A stretch of 64,000 bases of DNA from positions 53,400 to 117,399 of the forward strand of contig CAMXCT020002062.1 in NCBI GenBank assembly GCA_947184155.2, written 5' to 3'. Positions within the stretch are counted from its first letter, which is position 1; every line of letters starts with the position of its first letter. This document shows positions 39,538 to 48,794 of this stretch, one piece after another. The stretch comes from Cladocopium goreaui. Its lineage: Eukaryota > Sar > Dinophyceae > Suessiales > Symbiodiniaceae. The notes under the pieces were generated by a model. That model saw only the letters and a list, made by a program, of their open reading frames with translations. It searched no databases and was not told where the DNA came from. The position numbers and the translations under genes were made by a program.

Positions 39538-42036
39538 TCTTCTTCTTGCTCAGAACATGCACAGCCGATGCATGAAGAACCATTGCCCTCGAAGTCAGTT
39601 GCAGGTTCACATCCGAATTCGTCAGCAGCCAGCAGAATGCCATCCATCGGTGAGCTCCTCATCATTGAAGTATTTGCTGGGTCGTGCAACCTTTCCTCAA
39701 CCTTTGTAAAGTTTGGCTTCCAGGCCATTGCGGTTGACCATACACAGTCTCACCAATTTCGCGTAATGCAATTGGACCTTACCATTCAGCATGACCAATC
39801 TTTGTTATTGGATCTTATTCATCACCAAAAGCCTTTTCTCGTTTGGATGGCACCTCCGTGCGGTACAGCATCACGGGCCAGAAATATCCCTGCAAAGAAC
39901 AGGTTTAGCAATGCTTTTGCAAGCCCATTGAGATCTGACCTATGCCCAGATGGACTACCAGATCTATTTGGCATGGACCTCGAACGGGTCTTGTCAGCTA
40001 ATTCTCTTTATGAACTTTGTGAACGTATCGCATCTCTTTGCGACCTACTTGGCCTCTATTGGGTGATTGAGAATCCCTTCGATTCTTTATTCTGGTTTAC
40101 TTCTTGGATCTCTCAACGACATCAGAATTTCCCCAAAATTTTGTTACACAATTGTATGTTCGGTGGCTCTCGCCCGAAACGCACTGGCTTATTAGCAAAT
40201 TTTGACCTTACGTCTTTGGCGATTCTATGTGATGAAGCTCATGAACATGCTCCTTGGCGATCCTTCTCTGAAGATTCTATTCATTTTTATACGGCTGAAG
40301 AAGCAGCATATCCTCTTCAACTTTGCTCTGCAATCGCTTCTCTCCTGTCTGACATCGCTCTTCATCATAATTTTTGTCCACCACCATCTCACATTTTCGA
40401 TTTTGACACAAGCGACCCACGTCATGCTCGACATCTTCTTCGAGGATCAGTTGGCATTCAACCTCGTGGTGCTCAATTTTCTTTCTTACCTTCGTCTTTT
40501 CAAGACCTCTGGGTTGCTCAATCTAAGTTACCTGACATTTATATTCCAAATGACAAACTTCATTCTCCTTTTCTCAAAGGGACCGTTTTCCCTCCTGAGC
40601 TTCAGTTTGATGATGGGTCGTCTTCAAAAGCTCAGTATTCAATTCGGACAGATGACTCACGAAAGATGAAGGTTCTTGTTCCAATTTCTCCATGTACCTA
40701 CCTGCAGAAGTTGGCAGGGACAAAACATCCGAGCCAAATTAATTCTTCCTCTTGGGGTTGGTATTCTCAAGCCATCGAAGACATGATATCAAAGCCTCAA
40801 GACGAATACCTGAGGGAACAAGCACAAACTCTGAAGTCCATTTTGGACCGGGCGAAAGAACTGAACAATTTGGAAAGGAAGCGCAAGCATAATTGTGATG
40901 GTGTCGTCAAGGCCATCAATTCGAAGAAGCGTCTCTGTCTTCTTGAAGAGTTGCTGTCTTCAATACAACATCCAGACGTGGACATCGTTGGGGATCTGGA
41001 AGCTGGCTTCAGACTGACTGGATGGCTTAACCCTTCTGGACTTTTCACAAGACAAACAACGCCTCCACAGATCTCAAAGTCTACTCTTGAATCGCTTTCT
41101 CCCTTTCTCAATCAATCTGTAATTTTCAGGTGTGAACGGAACTCTTCCGGAGAGTTGGCCTCGGATCTTCTGGAGATCACGTTGGAGGAAGTCCAGAAAG
41201 GTTGGATCGTCGAGGAAGTCAATGTGGAGGACCTTGATAAAGGAGATGTACTGTCACCAAGGTTCATCATCCAGCAGGGTGACAAATCCAGAGCCATTGA
41301 CGATTTCTCCTTTTCAAGTATCAATGCAACCATTGGATCCACTGACAAGATTGCTTTGCAAGGGGTTGACGAGATTGCAGCCCTCATTAAGCGCCTGATG
41401 GGATCAGGCATGGACGATCTGCTGGGTCGTACATACGACATGGAGGCCGCTTACCGCCAGCTTCCTATTCATGCGAGTGAGCGTGGGAAAGCGATCATTT
41501 GCGTTTTCGATCCCAACAGTAAGAAGCCAAGACTGTTTAAAATGGCAACTATGCCATTTGGCGCTATTGCTTCCGTTCATGCGTTTTTGAGGACAGCAGC
41601 AGCCATCAACAACATCTGCTGTACTCTCTTAAAGGTCCCTGTCACCTCATACTACGACGACTTCTCTGTCGTCACAAGGAAGTCGTTGGCCAAGGGTACA
41701 GACCTAGCCATAAGGACGATTTTCGAAGTCCTGGGACTCAACCTCAGCACAGCGGAGAAGAAAAACCGAGACTTTGCTCGAGTCTTCAGCGCTCTGGGTG
41801 TTGCATTTGACCTGCATAAGATGCCTGGCGACTCTTTTGAGATCAAGAACACCGATCAACGAGTTGAAGATCTTGTCAAAAGGATTGGATCAGTCCTCTC
41901 CTCTGGCAAGATATGTGGTCGTGATGCAAAGGGGCTAAGGAGTAGACTTAGCTTCGCGTGCTCGCAATTGTACGGGCGGACGGCCGCATCCGTAATTAAA
42001 AGATCTGGGAAGGTACGAGTGTCAGAAACACTCTAA
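39535..42036 (+). CDS. Element D Pol: methyltransferase-like domain and RT (frame ends before RNase H)
   Basis: Numbering from the ATG at 39568. Methyltransferase-like domain: LLIIEVFAGSCNLSSTF near 30, AVDHT, MAPPCGTASRAR near 93 (best-preserved motif IV of the set) and WVIENPFDSLFW near 167. The linker reads AINSKKRLCLLEELLSSIQHPD. RT: GRTYDMEAAYRQLPI near 617, ATMPFGAIASVHAF near 660, catalytic YYDDF near 696 and FSALGVAFDL. It stops at 42036 after RSGKVRVSETL; the expected next sequence (CQKHSKRIDPNTRRLLEIM) lies in another frame from about 42014. This is either a recent indel or a programmed shift; since A and B carry RNase H in the same frame, an indel is more likely. Confidence 0.87.
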   Translation, partial: LSSSCSEHAQPMHEEPLPSKSVAGSHPNSSAASRMPSIGELLIIEVFAGSCNLSSTFVKFGFQAIAVDHTQSHQFRVMQLDLTIQHDQSLLLDLIHHQKPFLVWMAPPCGTASRARNIPAKNRFSNAFASPLRSDLCPDGLPDLFGMDLERVLSANSLYELCERIASLCDLLGLYWVIENPFDSLFWFTSWISQRHQNFPKILLHNCMFGGSRPKRTGLLANFDLTSLAILCDEAHEHAPWRSFSEDSIHFYTAEEAAYPLQLCSAIASLLSDIALHHNFCPPPSHIFDFDTSDPRHARHLLRGSVGIQPRGAQFSFLPSSFQDLWVAQSKLPDIYIPNDKLHSPFLKGTVFPPELQFDDGSSSKAQYSIRTDDSRKMKVLVPISPCTYLQKLAGTKHPSQINSSSWGWYSQAIEDMISKPQDEYLREQAQTLKSILDRAKELNNLERKRKHNCDGVVKAINSKKRLCLLEELLSSIQHPDVDIVGDLEAGFRLTGWLNPSGLFTRQTTPPQISKSTLESLSPFLNQSVIFRCERNSSGELASDLLEITLEEVQKGWIVEEVNVEDLDKGDVLSPRFIIQQGDKSRAIDDFSFSSINATIGSTDKIALQGVDEIAALIKRLMGSGMDDLLGRTYDMEAAYRQLPIHASERGKAIICVFDPNSKKPRLFKMATMPFGAIASVHAFLRTAAAINNICCTLLKVPVTSYYDDFSVVTRKSLAKGTDLAIRTIFEVLGLNLSTAEKKNRDFARVFSALGVAFDLHKMPGDSFEIKNTDQRVEDLVKRIGSVLSSGKICGRDAKGLRSRLSFACSQLYGRTAASVIKRSGKVRVSETL

Positions 42037-42643
42037 GAGGATAGATCCGAACACAAGGAGACTTCTTGAGATCATGATCTCGCACTTGAAGGTCGGTATG
42101 CCGAGGAAAGTCTTTTTCGGACGGTCTGAAGTAGAACATGTATTCACAGACGGATCCTTGGAGCCAGCTGGTGACTCGGATTCAGTTGCTGGAGTCGGTG
42201 CTGTGTTGGTGAGTGAACGTGGAGATTGTCTCAAGGCCTTTTCATTTTCGCCTACCCGTGAGCAAGTTCAAACTGTTGGTGGGAAGATTCATCAATTGGA
42301 GATTCTGCCAGTCATCATGGCTTGCATTGCCTTTGAGGAAGAATTGAGGTCGAAGCGCGTGTTCTTTCACGTCGACAACTCTGCGGCACAATCAGCTTTG
42401 ATCAATGCCGGCTCCATCAACCATTCATCAAGATCCCTTTTCTACCTCTTTCTTGATCTGGAACAAAGGCTTCAATTCGTACCCTGGATATCCAGAGTGA
42501 ACTCCTCTTCTAACATTGCGGATGGACCATCCAGGGACTCACTGGATGAAGTACGAGACCTTGGCGCTGAATGTTTTGTTTTCCCATTGGAAGTCTTTGA
42601 CTTCATCATCAAGGAATTTCTCAGAAAACTTGAAGGTTCATAA
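42014..42643 (+). CDS. Element D RNase H, shifted frame
   Basis: Follows the RT in another frame. From the ATG at 42074 it contains HVFTDGSLEPA near residue 23, QLEILPVIMA, FFHVDNSAAQSA and SNIADGPSRDSL, giving the Asp-Glu-Asp-Asp set of an RNase H that removes RNA from the cDNA hybrid. It ends 24 bases before repeat B1. Independent translation is unlikely; treat it as the displaced C-terminal part of Pol. Confidence 0.82.
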   Translation, partial: YECQKHSKRIDPNTRRLLEIMISHLKVGMPRKVFFGRSEVEHVFTDGSLEPAGDSDSVAGVGAVLVSERGDCLKAFSFSPTREQVQTVGGKIHQLEILPVIMACIAFEEELRSKRVFFHVDNSAAQSALINAGSINHSSRSLFYLFLDLEQRLQFVPWISRVNSSSNIADGPSRDSLDEVRDLGAECFVFPLEVFDFIIKEFLRKLEGS

Positions 42644-42666
42644 CAATCAAATTTACGAGGATGGGA

Positions 42667-43005
42667 TGGTGTTGAGATTTGATTCTTATGACGAGGCATT
42701 TCCATTATTACAAATCTATACTTTGATTCTAAACCTCATCGTTGGTTTTTCATTTTCGATCCCGAGACAACTCCTGTGTGTTGAAGTTCCCACCAGACAT
42801 CTGATTCTCAGAAAATTGGTAGCCCAGATCGATTTCAAATATGTCTCATTGAATTCAACTGATGACTCGTTTCCCCATCGTGGTTAAAAAAAAGAAGGAT
42901 GCGCGGTGTCAAACTTGTCTTGGTGTGAGTTGATTGGAAAGATGAGTCTTTCCTTCTTGTTTCTTTTGGGTCTTGAATTTCTTGAGCCCCAAAGATTTAT
43001 AATAA
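42667..43005 (+). repeat. Element D repeat B1
   Basis: 339 bases; three mismatches to B2 (43884-44222). Ends gatttataataa, abutting A2. Confidence 0.92.
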
Positions 43006-43153
43006 GAACTATTTCTAACATCGTTAGACATATCTTTATTTTAAATCTGTGAGATCGGAAATTCCCTCAGAATTATTTTATTTCCGTGGCCATGGCTCAA
43101 GAAATTTCAAGAACCAAACATTGATTTCTTACATTTGCAGTGAAAATTTTTCT
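43006..43153 (+). repeat. Element D repeat A2
   Basis: Identical to A1 (6938-7085), 36 kb away across the nested insertions. Confidence 0.92.
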
Positions 43154-43194
43154 CCCTCCCTCCTCACCCTCTTCTTTTGTTCTTCTTGCCAGGT

Positions 43195-43866
43195 ATGGAT
43201 ACTCTGAGCGAGACTCTTCGTGAATGGCTTTCGATGCACATCGATAACGGACAACGACTCGTTCGTCTTCTCAATATCGTTTGTTTCCTTCTTGAGAACA
43301 TCTTCGACAGTTTCACAGGCCGCCATTGGGCCTTCCTTTGTTCAGTCATCCATTGTTCATTTTCTGGACATTTTGAACCAATTTCCAGCTTCTTTGTCGA
43401 TCATCCTTCTACCTCCGTCTTCCTCTTCGCAAATTCTCTTCTCCCTCCAGGCCTTGATCAATTCATTTCAAATTTATCCTTTCTGAATTGTTTAATTCGC
43501 GAACTCATTTCCTTTCATCAATTCAAGAGACTCCCAAATCCGGAGCTCCTTGTTTCCTCCTTGTTTGCAGCAGCTGACTGTCTTTCAGTCGCCATGCTAA
43601 CCAAATTCGTGAAATCTGTACCTGTTTTGCTTCCACAATCTCAATTTGAAGACAATGTTTCCTTTTCGCCAGAACTCAGTCTCATTACAGAGATTGACTC
43701 TGAATCGCAACCTGATCAACTAGAAGTTGATCCCACTGAAGCTACTCATATACAACAACAATATGAAGATCATCTTGCTCAACAAAATGACCAAGATGCA
43801 TTTGATTTTGAACAATTTCATTCTGGCTACCATGGAATGTTTTGGGACGATCTGGATGGGAACTAA
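43195..43866 (+). CDS. Element D small ORF between A2 and B2
   Basis: About 223 residues from MDTLSETLREWLS; not a recognised family. Rich in Phe, Leu and Ser with several hydrophobic helices (LVRLLNIVCFLLENIF, SLFAAADCLSVAML) and an acidic, Gln/Asp-rich tail ending GMFWDDLDGN. It lies wholly in the spacer between A2 and B2, so it sits downstream of the B1/A2 junction and would need its own transcript or a transcript through the repeats. Possible roles (accessory, membrane or transactivator-like) are guesses. Element C has a decayed ORF at the equivalent place. Confidence 0.55.
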   Translation: MDTLSETLREWLSMHIDNGQRLVRLLNIVCFLLENIFDSFTGRHWAFLCSVIHCSFSGHFEPISSFFVDHPSTSVFLFANSLLPPGLDQFISNLSFLNCLIRELISFHQFKRLPNPELLVSSLFAAADCLSVAMLTKFVKSVPVLLPQSQFEDNVSFSPELSLITEIDSESQPDQLEVDPTEATHIQQQYEDHLAQQNDQDAFDFEQFHSGYHGMFWDDLDGN

Positions 43867-43883
43867 TACAGTTGGTTCTGATT

Positions 43884-44222
43884 TGGTGTTGAGATTTGAT
43901 TCTTATGACGAGGCATTTCCATTATTACAAATCTATACTTTGATTCTAAACCTCATCGTTGGTTTTTCATTTTCGATCCCGAGACAACTCCTGTGTGTTG
44001 AAGTTCCCACCAGACATCTGATCCTCAGAAAACTGGTAGCCCAGATCGATTTCAAATATGTCTCATTGAATTCAACTGATGACTCGTTTCCCCATCGTGG
44101 TTAAAAAAAAGAAGGATGCGCGGTGTCAAACTTGTCTTGGTGTGAGTTGATTGGAAAGATGAGTCTTTCCTTCTTGTTTCTTTTGGGTCTTGAATTTCTT
44201 GAGCCTCAAAGATTTATAATAA
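43884..44222 (+). repeat. Element D repeat B2 (right end)
   Basis: Copy of B1. The inverted repeat TTGAG-C-CTCAA at 44199-44209 lies 13 bases from the end; B has a similar one at its right end. Host sequence starts at 44223. Confidence 0.92.
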
Positions 44223-44295
44223 ACATTTTGCCCTGAGAGGATGGACTAGCGGTGAGATCATCACTATATGCAACTGCCATGCGACCATTTCTATT

Positions 44296-44312
44296 CCCAA
44301 GGGTACCTTGGG
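44296..44312. repeat. Hairpin CCCAAGG-GTA-CCTTGGG
   Basis: 7-bp arms, 3-base loop, 73 bases right of element D; followed by gtaatgg-like sequence as in the other copies. Confidence 0.7.
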
Positions 44313-45183
44313 TAATGGAAAAAGTTTCTCAGTGACCTCCATCGAGCGGCTAAGGCTCCTTCGGACTGATATAAACTACGTAAAAAGCCGTAGTCACCTG
44401 TTGCTGTCTTTGCATCCCGTTTTCTGTCGGTCCGTAGGTACGTCCTGTACCATGCCATACTCCACGATCCTCCGATCTACCTGCGCATTGTATCCCACGA
44501 CACAATTATAAGCTTCTAGGTTAGTTTTTGGAGTCATTTGCTTCGGGTCGTCCTACTCGAGTGTTGTACCAATGGTTAGGTGCAGCAGTTCACGCTGAGT
44601 AATCCTGCCCTTCGGCGTTACTTGCCACCTACATTGTCTCCTTTTCGAATGAAGCTTCTCGTAGTAAAAACGAATGGATAACACTTCCCTGTCCACGTTC
44701 AGATGCCAACAAATGCTGGGTAGTTACGGATGATTCGCCTGTCCCAGGAAAAGATATATCTTCTCCGCTCCAACCATAATAATTACCATCAATGCACTGC
44801 CCAAGCGCGCAACCCCTCATCTCCCACATTGTAGCTCACCCTGCGAGTGGATGTTGTAAGCTGGCCCTACTCCCAGAAATAACTGTTGCCCAATTGTCAT
44901 TAGTCCAATTTACCACATCAAAGAGGGCCTGGTTCCTGATAGTTATTGCCCTGTTGGCAGCATCGCTAGGCTGAGCAACGCTTATGCTTAGGGTCGTTCT
45001 CCCATTATATCATCTTGCCAACTGGCGCACGATCTTAGCTTAAGTTGTAGTGCTACCATCCACGTGGCTATAAGAAATTCCGTCGAACTATCCAATGAAT
45101 GAGGGTTGCTCCCGGGTGTGGGACATCACTTCCCGCATGACACCGCTGAAGATCCAGGGCCATGCACCACCGACGCAGGATGA

Positions 45184-45520
45184 AGAAGTACCACGATGAC
45201 GCCTCCCTCGTGCAGTATAATTGAGCCGGTAGGACATTCAGTGCCGCTAAGTTCCAGTGGATAGAGCTCTCGCCGCCCATTGCACCTCATACTCAGAGCT
45301 TAATAGAGCCTAGGGTGCTAGCAGTTTAGGACAGCTGCTGTTCCCAAGGGCACCTTGGGTAATGGCGAGTTTCTCACTACGACACTGAAATGCTGTACAC
45401 TGTTCCAAACCGATGCTATCTTGGTGTTCTGTACTTAATTCGCGCTGAAATAGCCTCTGCTTTACCCCATATAGATGAGGCATGCAGCTGTTAGCTTATT
45501 TGTCAGCAAGTCTTGGCGCT
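45184..45520. repeat. Diverged host repeat, copy 1
   Basis: Starts agaagtaccacgatgacgcc and ends near gtcagcaagtc; similar along its length to 46089-46430, with scattered differences and small gaps. Confidence 0.75.
45343..45359. repeat. Hairpin CCCAAGG-GCA-CCTTGGG
   Basis: Inside host repeat copy 1; loop GCA, arms intact. Confidence 0.7.
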
Positions 45521-46045
45521 GGTGTCGTGGACGGAGTCTAATTAGAGCGCCAGGCACAGAAAAAAGCTCTGGCCACGGTGAAATCTCCAGTTGCCGTAAT
45601 AGAATCGAAATCACCATCTGTCCAAAGGGAAGACGTTGAAACTGCTGTTTTTCCTAGCCCCCCTGTTGTGCCCGATGATTATCCTTTACTGCATGATCTC
45701 AATGTTATTATTTTTGGTTTCGAACATATCCATTTGGAGGGTATTGATTGCGGGCCTCGTGGTAGTAATGAGTGACCAGTTAATTGTTCAATACTTATTC
45801 AATAACTTTCAGAGGTTAATGAACCCTCCAGACATGCTGCCAACAGCTGCAGGAAAGACTAGTGCTTCCTAATCTCTGGTAACACAGCTCCAGCAAGCGT
45901 CTTGCCAGTAGCTATCATGGCCTGTTTCCTTGTCTAGTTACAAAGCTCAACAAATTGATTGCCGACTAATTTGCCTCTTGGTAACCTGGAGATACCATGC
46001 AGGACCTCAGCTACTGGACAATGACAAGGCAGCGTGTGCAACAGA

Positions 46046-46085
46046 CATCGTGAAGCAACGTGTGCAACATTTTGCCCTTAGAGGA
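46046..46085. other. Unoccupied paralogue of the element D insertion site
   Basis: 40 bases matching bases 6917-6937 joined to 44223-44241 with three mismatches; the join falls between 46066 and 46067. Gives the exact ends of element D and shows that no bases were duplicated. Confidence 0.8.
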
Positions 46086-46088
46086 CAG

Positions 46089-46430
46089 AGAAGTACCACG
46101 ATGACGCCTCCCTCGTGCAGAGTAGTTGAGCCGGTGGGACATCCAGGGCCGCCAAGTTTCGGTAGATAGAGCTCTCGCCGCCCATTGCACCTCATGCTCA
46201 GAGCTTGATAGAGCCTCGAGTGCTCGCAGTTTAGGACAGCTGCTGTTCCCACGGGTACCTTGGGTAATGGCGAGTCTAACTACTACACTGCAATGCGGTA
46301 CACTGTTCCAAACCAGTGCTATCTTAGTGTTCTGTACTGAAGTAGCTCTGAAATAGCCTCTGCCTCGCCCCATCTAGATGGCGGCATGCAGCTGTGAAGC
46401 TCTCCTTGGTCAGCAAGTCCATTAGCGCTG
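46089..46430. repeat. Diverged host repeat, copy 2
   Basis: Partner of 45184-45520. The unoccupied target site of element D abuts its left end. Confidence 0.75.
46249..46265. repeat. Hairpin CCCACGG-GTA-CCTTGGG
   Basis: Inside host repeat copy 2; one arm mismatch. Confidence 0.6.
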
Positions 46431-46722
46431 TACAGCATTTCGGACCTTGTCCATGCACAGGGCAGCGCGTAGCGCAACTGCTGACCACGTTCGTGCCTTA
46501 CTCCAGCAGATCTTCCTATGTCCATCCTGTCAAACTTTTGACCATGAGATTGCAGTGCCAGTTGGATGGAACCATGAATGCCCTGGACGACATAGGGTTT
46601 GATGACATAGGGTTTTCCCGCACTCCATCATTTATCTAAGTCGTCCCGCATGCCCTCACCCCCCGCTGTGCCCCTCACATCGGTAGGAACATGACACATG
46701 TGTCTGTTATTCCTCTACTGTT

Positions 46723-46739
46723 CCCAAGGGCACCTTGGG
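46723..46739. repeat. Hairpin CCCAAGG-GCA-CCTTGGG
   Basis: Fifth member, preceded by ctgtt and followed by gtaatgg like the copies at 45343 and 46249. Confidence 0.7.
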
Positions 46740-47268
46740 TAATGGTGAGGGCTCAGCTCCGTTTTCACCCTACCAGGTACTCATCTCACATGGTTCATGC
46801 CCTCATGACTGCCACCCTCTCCCCAATATCCCGACAGCTATGTATACTCTCAATAATGTGTACTCCCTCCTGATGATGCTCCTCAGCGTCCATCTTTTCT
46901 AGCATATCTTATACTGATAGCCACCCCCGCCTGTCATGTGCTACGGCCCCACCACTTGCCCCGCCCCTTGCTACTCCCTCCTGTGTCATGAATCTACTAC
47001 TGAACCACAATGCACCGTCCCTCCAATCCTGTCACCGGTCATATGTTGTACATATTTCCTACTGTTGCAGTGTCTGGTATTTTGTTGACTCTGCCTGGAC
47101 CGAACATGATTCACTGTCTCCGTCAGCAGCCATTGGTTCGAACTGTGAGGACACCACACCTGCATAAGCCAGGGTTGACTGGATCCTCTTTTTTATCCAA
47201 CTTCTAATTTGCTCGCCCGTTCATACGTTCAAGCCAACACGGGGTCCTAGGCATGTTGCTGGCCAGGT

Positions 47269-48056
47269 AGATGGCGGCAGCGCGAGCCACGCTTCAGAGT
47301 GCAGATTCTTTGCTGCTCAGCTGGTCATGACAGGTCAGCAGAGGGGCATGCAAATTGTTATGGAGAAGGGAAAAAGGACAGGGTTGAAATTTGCAATGAC
47401 CAACATGATTTTTGACGAGACTGAGCTGGAGGTGAACCTGCAATCCTTCGGCCTCGGCGCCTGGTCCATCCTAGCTTCTCATGCCCAGTTGACTTTTGGT
47501 TTTTCCGATGAGATTCAGGATTTCGACATTCTTCGACTGCCTGTGGCAATTCCCAACAAGAAGGCTTCCACCATGTGGCCCGCGCTTTGCGCAGGTTTGG
47601 GGGGCCTTTGGCCGGGTTTGTCCACTTTGCCTGCGAAGTACAGGCTGGTTCTAGTGACTTGTGATGCTGTACCTGCCAATATTAAGTTATTGGGGCATTT
47701 GCAGTCTGTGCTAGACAGACAGTCTATATTCTTCCCGTTTTTGTGTTTGCAGCACAGGACGGGGAATGTCATCGAAAGAGTCACGAAATTGCTGGGTGTG
47801 CTTACCGGAGCATACGCTGTGGCAAAAACGCTTCGTTCAGGAGTCGTGGTTCGCAAACTGGTTGCCGAGGTGCGCAACATTTTGCAGGAGGAAATGCAAA
47901 TACTCCAGCGGATTCCAGATGGCTTAGCCGAAGAATGGGCCTTTGGCCAGGTTTGCGCGAAGCAAATCTTGGCCTTAGTGAAGCAAGGAGATGAGGAGCA
48001 AGGCGTGGCTATATATGACGAGTTTGTGGAGTTCTTCGCTGGTCCGTGGACAGGAC
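47269..48056 (+). pseudogene. Transposase-like gene, 5' part
   Basis: Open from a possible splice acceptor (ggccag) near 47269; the first obvious Met is at 47327. FDETELEV, LVTCDAVPAN and FLCLQHRTGNV suggest an RNase H-like nuclease core (Asp residues, then a CxxH-like box), and the whole resembles a multicopy dinoflagellate transposase-like family that I recognise only loosely. The part ends at GPWTG over CAGGAC (48051-48056). The sequence after the second CAGGAC (51595-51600) continues in frame as PPVHVCRGCC, so about 3.5 kb lies between as an intron or insertion. The downstream half has stops, hence the pseudogene call. Confidence 0.5.
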
Positions 48057-48258
48057 TGGGTTCATCACTTTTGATGTGTTTTTTTCTTGATGGAAGTTCT
48101 ACCCCTGTTTAAAGGTATTGTTTGTTCAGGGTTGAATTTTTAGGGGAAGTGGTTGCCAGTGGTGTCTATAGCGCTGCAAGTGAATTTTTCTGACATTATA
48201 GATTTTTTGGGCTCAAGCGTTGCACGTGTGCTTCCGGAGTTGAAGCCAGTGGAGAACC

Positions 48259-48526
48259 ATGCCCGCAGTCTACAGCAAACCGGACCCGAAAGGCCTGAGC
48301 GATGTTTTGCGCAAGCATGGCTTGGGTGCAGCCTTTGCCCCCCTTGACAGCCGCTGCCAGAGTGTTCGTGGCCTCTGGCCTGGTTCACAGGTGCTGACGG
48401 ATGACGAGGCTTTGACCAGGGTTGTACGTGAACTGAGCAGATGCCTGGTTGCTGACACCTATGGTGGAGTTGAAGCTGTGAAGTGGGCCAGGGATGCTTA
48501 CAATTCCCGGTCGCTGGGTACAGATG
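48259..48526 (+). CDS. Putative first exon of the phosphatase/ankyrin gene
   Basis: ATG at 48259 (MPAVYSKPDPKGLSDVLRKHG) followed by 89 codons up to RSLGTD, where a GTTAG donor-like sequence starts an AT-rich stretch (48527-48794) ending in a T-run and GTGAG. No domain recognised. The exon assignment rests on composition and reading frame only. Confidence 0.35.
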
Positions 48527-48794
48527 TTAGTTTAGTGTTTTGTTTGTTCTGGTTTGCTCTTTCCAGGAGATAACATATGGTACAAATAACTATCAAATAT
48601 CTATGTTGTATGATATAAACAGCAGACATATATAGATATGTAGATGCCTTCATTCTTAATTCCGTAAAAAACACAATGATATTTAATATTTATAACAGCA
48701 TTTTGCTTCTTTAATATCCCCCACCGACCCAATGACTCATATTTGTACTTGTTGTTGGATGGAATATTGTTTCTGTACTATTTTTTTTTGTGAG

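Larger units (their letters stand above)
6938..44222 (+). mobile_element. Element D: YR retrotransposon with split direct repeats (outermost of the nest)
   Basis: Repeat layout A1 (6938-7085), genes, B1 (42667-43005), A2 (43006-43153), B2 (43884-44222), the split-direct-repeat pattern of PAT/Ngaro-type YR retrotransposons. Its own sequence is about 10.3 kb; the rest is element C inserted at 7161-34178. Genes in order: a basic coiled-coil ORF, the tyrosine recombinase, Gag-like protein, methyltransferase-like/RT/RNase H Pol, and a small ORF between A2 and B2. Joining the flanks (gtgtgca + acattttg) reproduces host sequence at 46046-46085, so both ends are fixed to the base and no target duplication was made. 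Three differences over 487 repeat bases indicate a young insertion. Its coding strand is pyrimidine-rich compared with A-C, suggesting a separate lineage. Confidence 0.87.
44223..47268. other. Host repeat-rich intergenic region
   Basis: No credible gene. It holds four hairpins of the CCCAAGG/CCTTGGG type, a duplicated unit of about 340 bases (45184-45520 and 46089-46430), a copy of element D's target site and CT-rich unique sequence from 46.6 kb. It appears to be old interspersed repeat sequence. Confidence 0.6.

Noticed and set aside
44296-46739. CCCAAGG hairpins as transcription terminators or tRNA-like genes
   Set aside because: No T-tract after the stem and no tRNA arms; a eukaryotic repeat context fits better.
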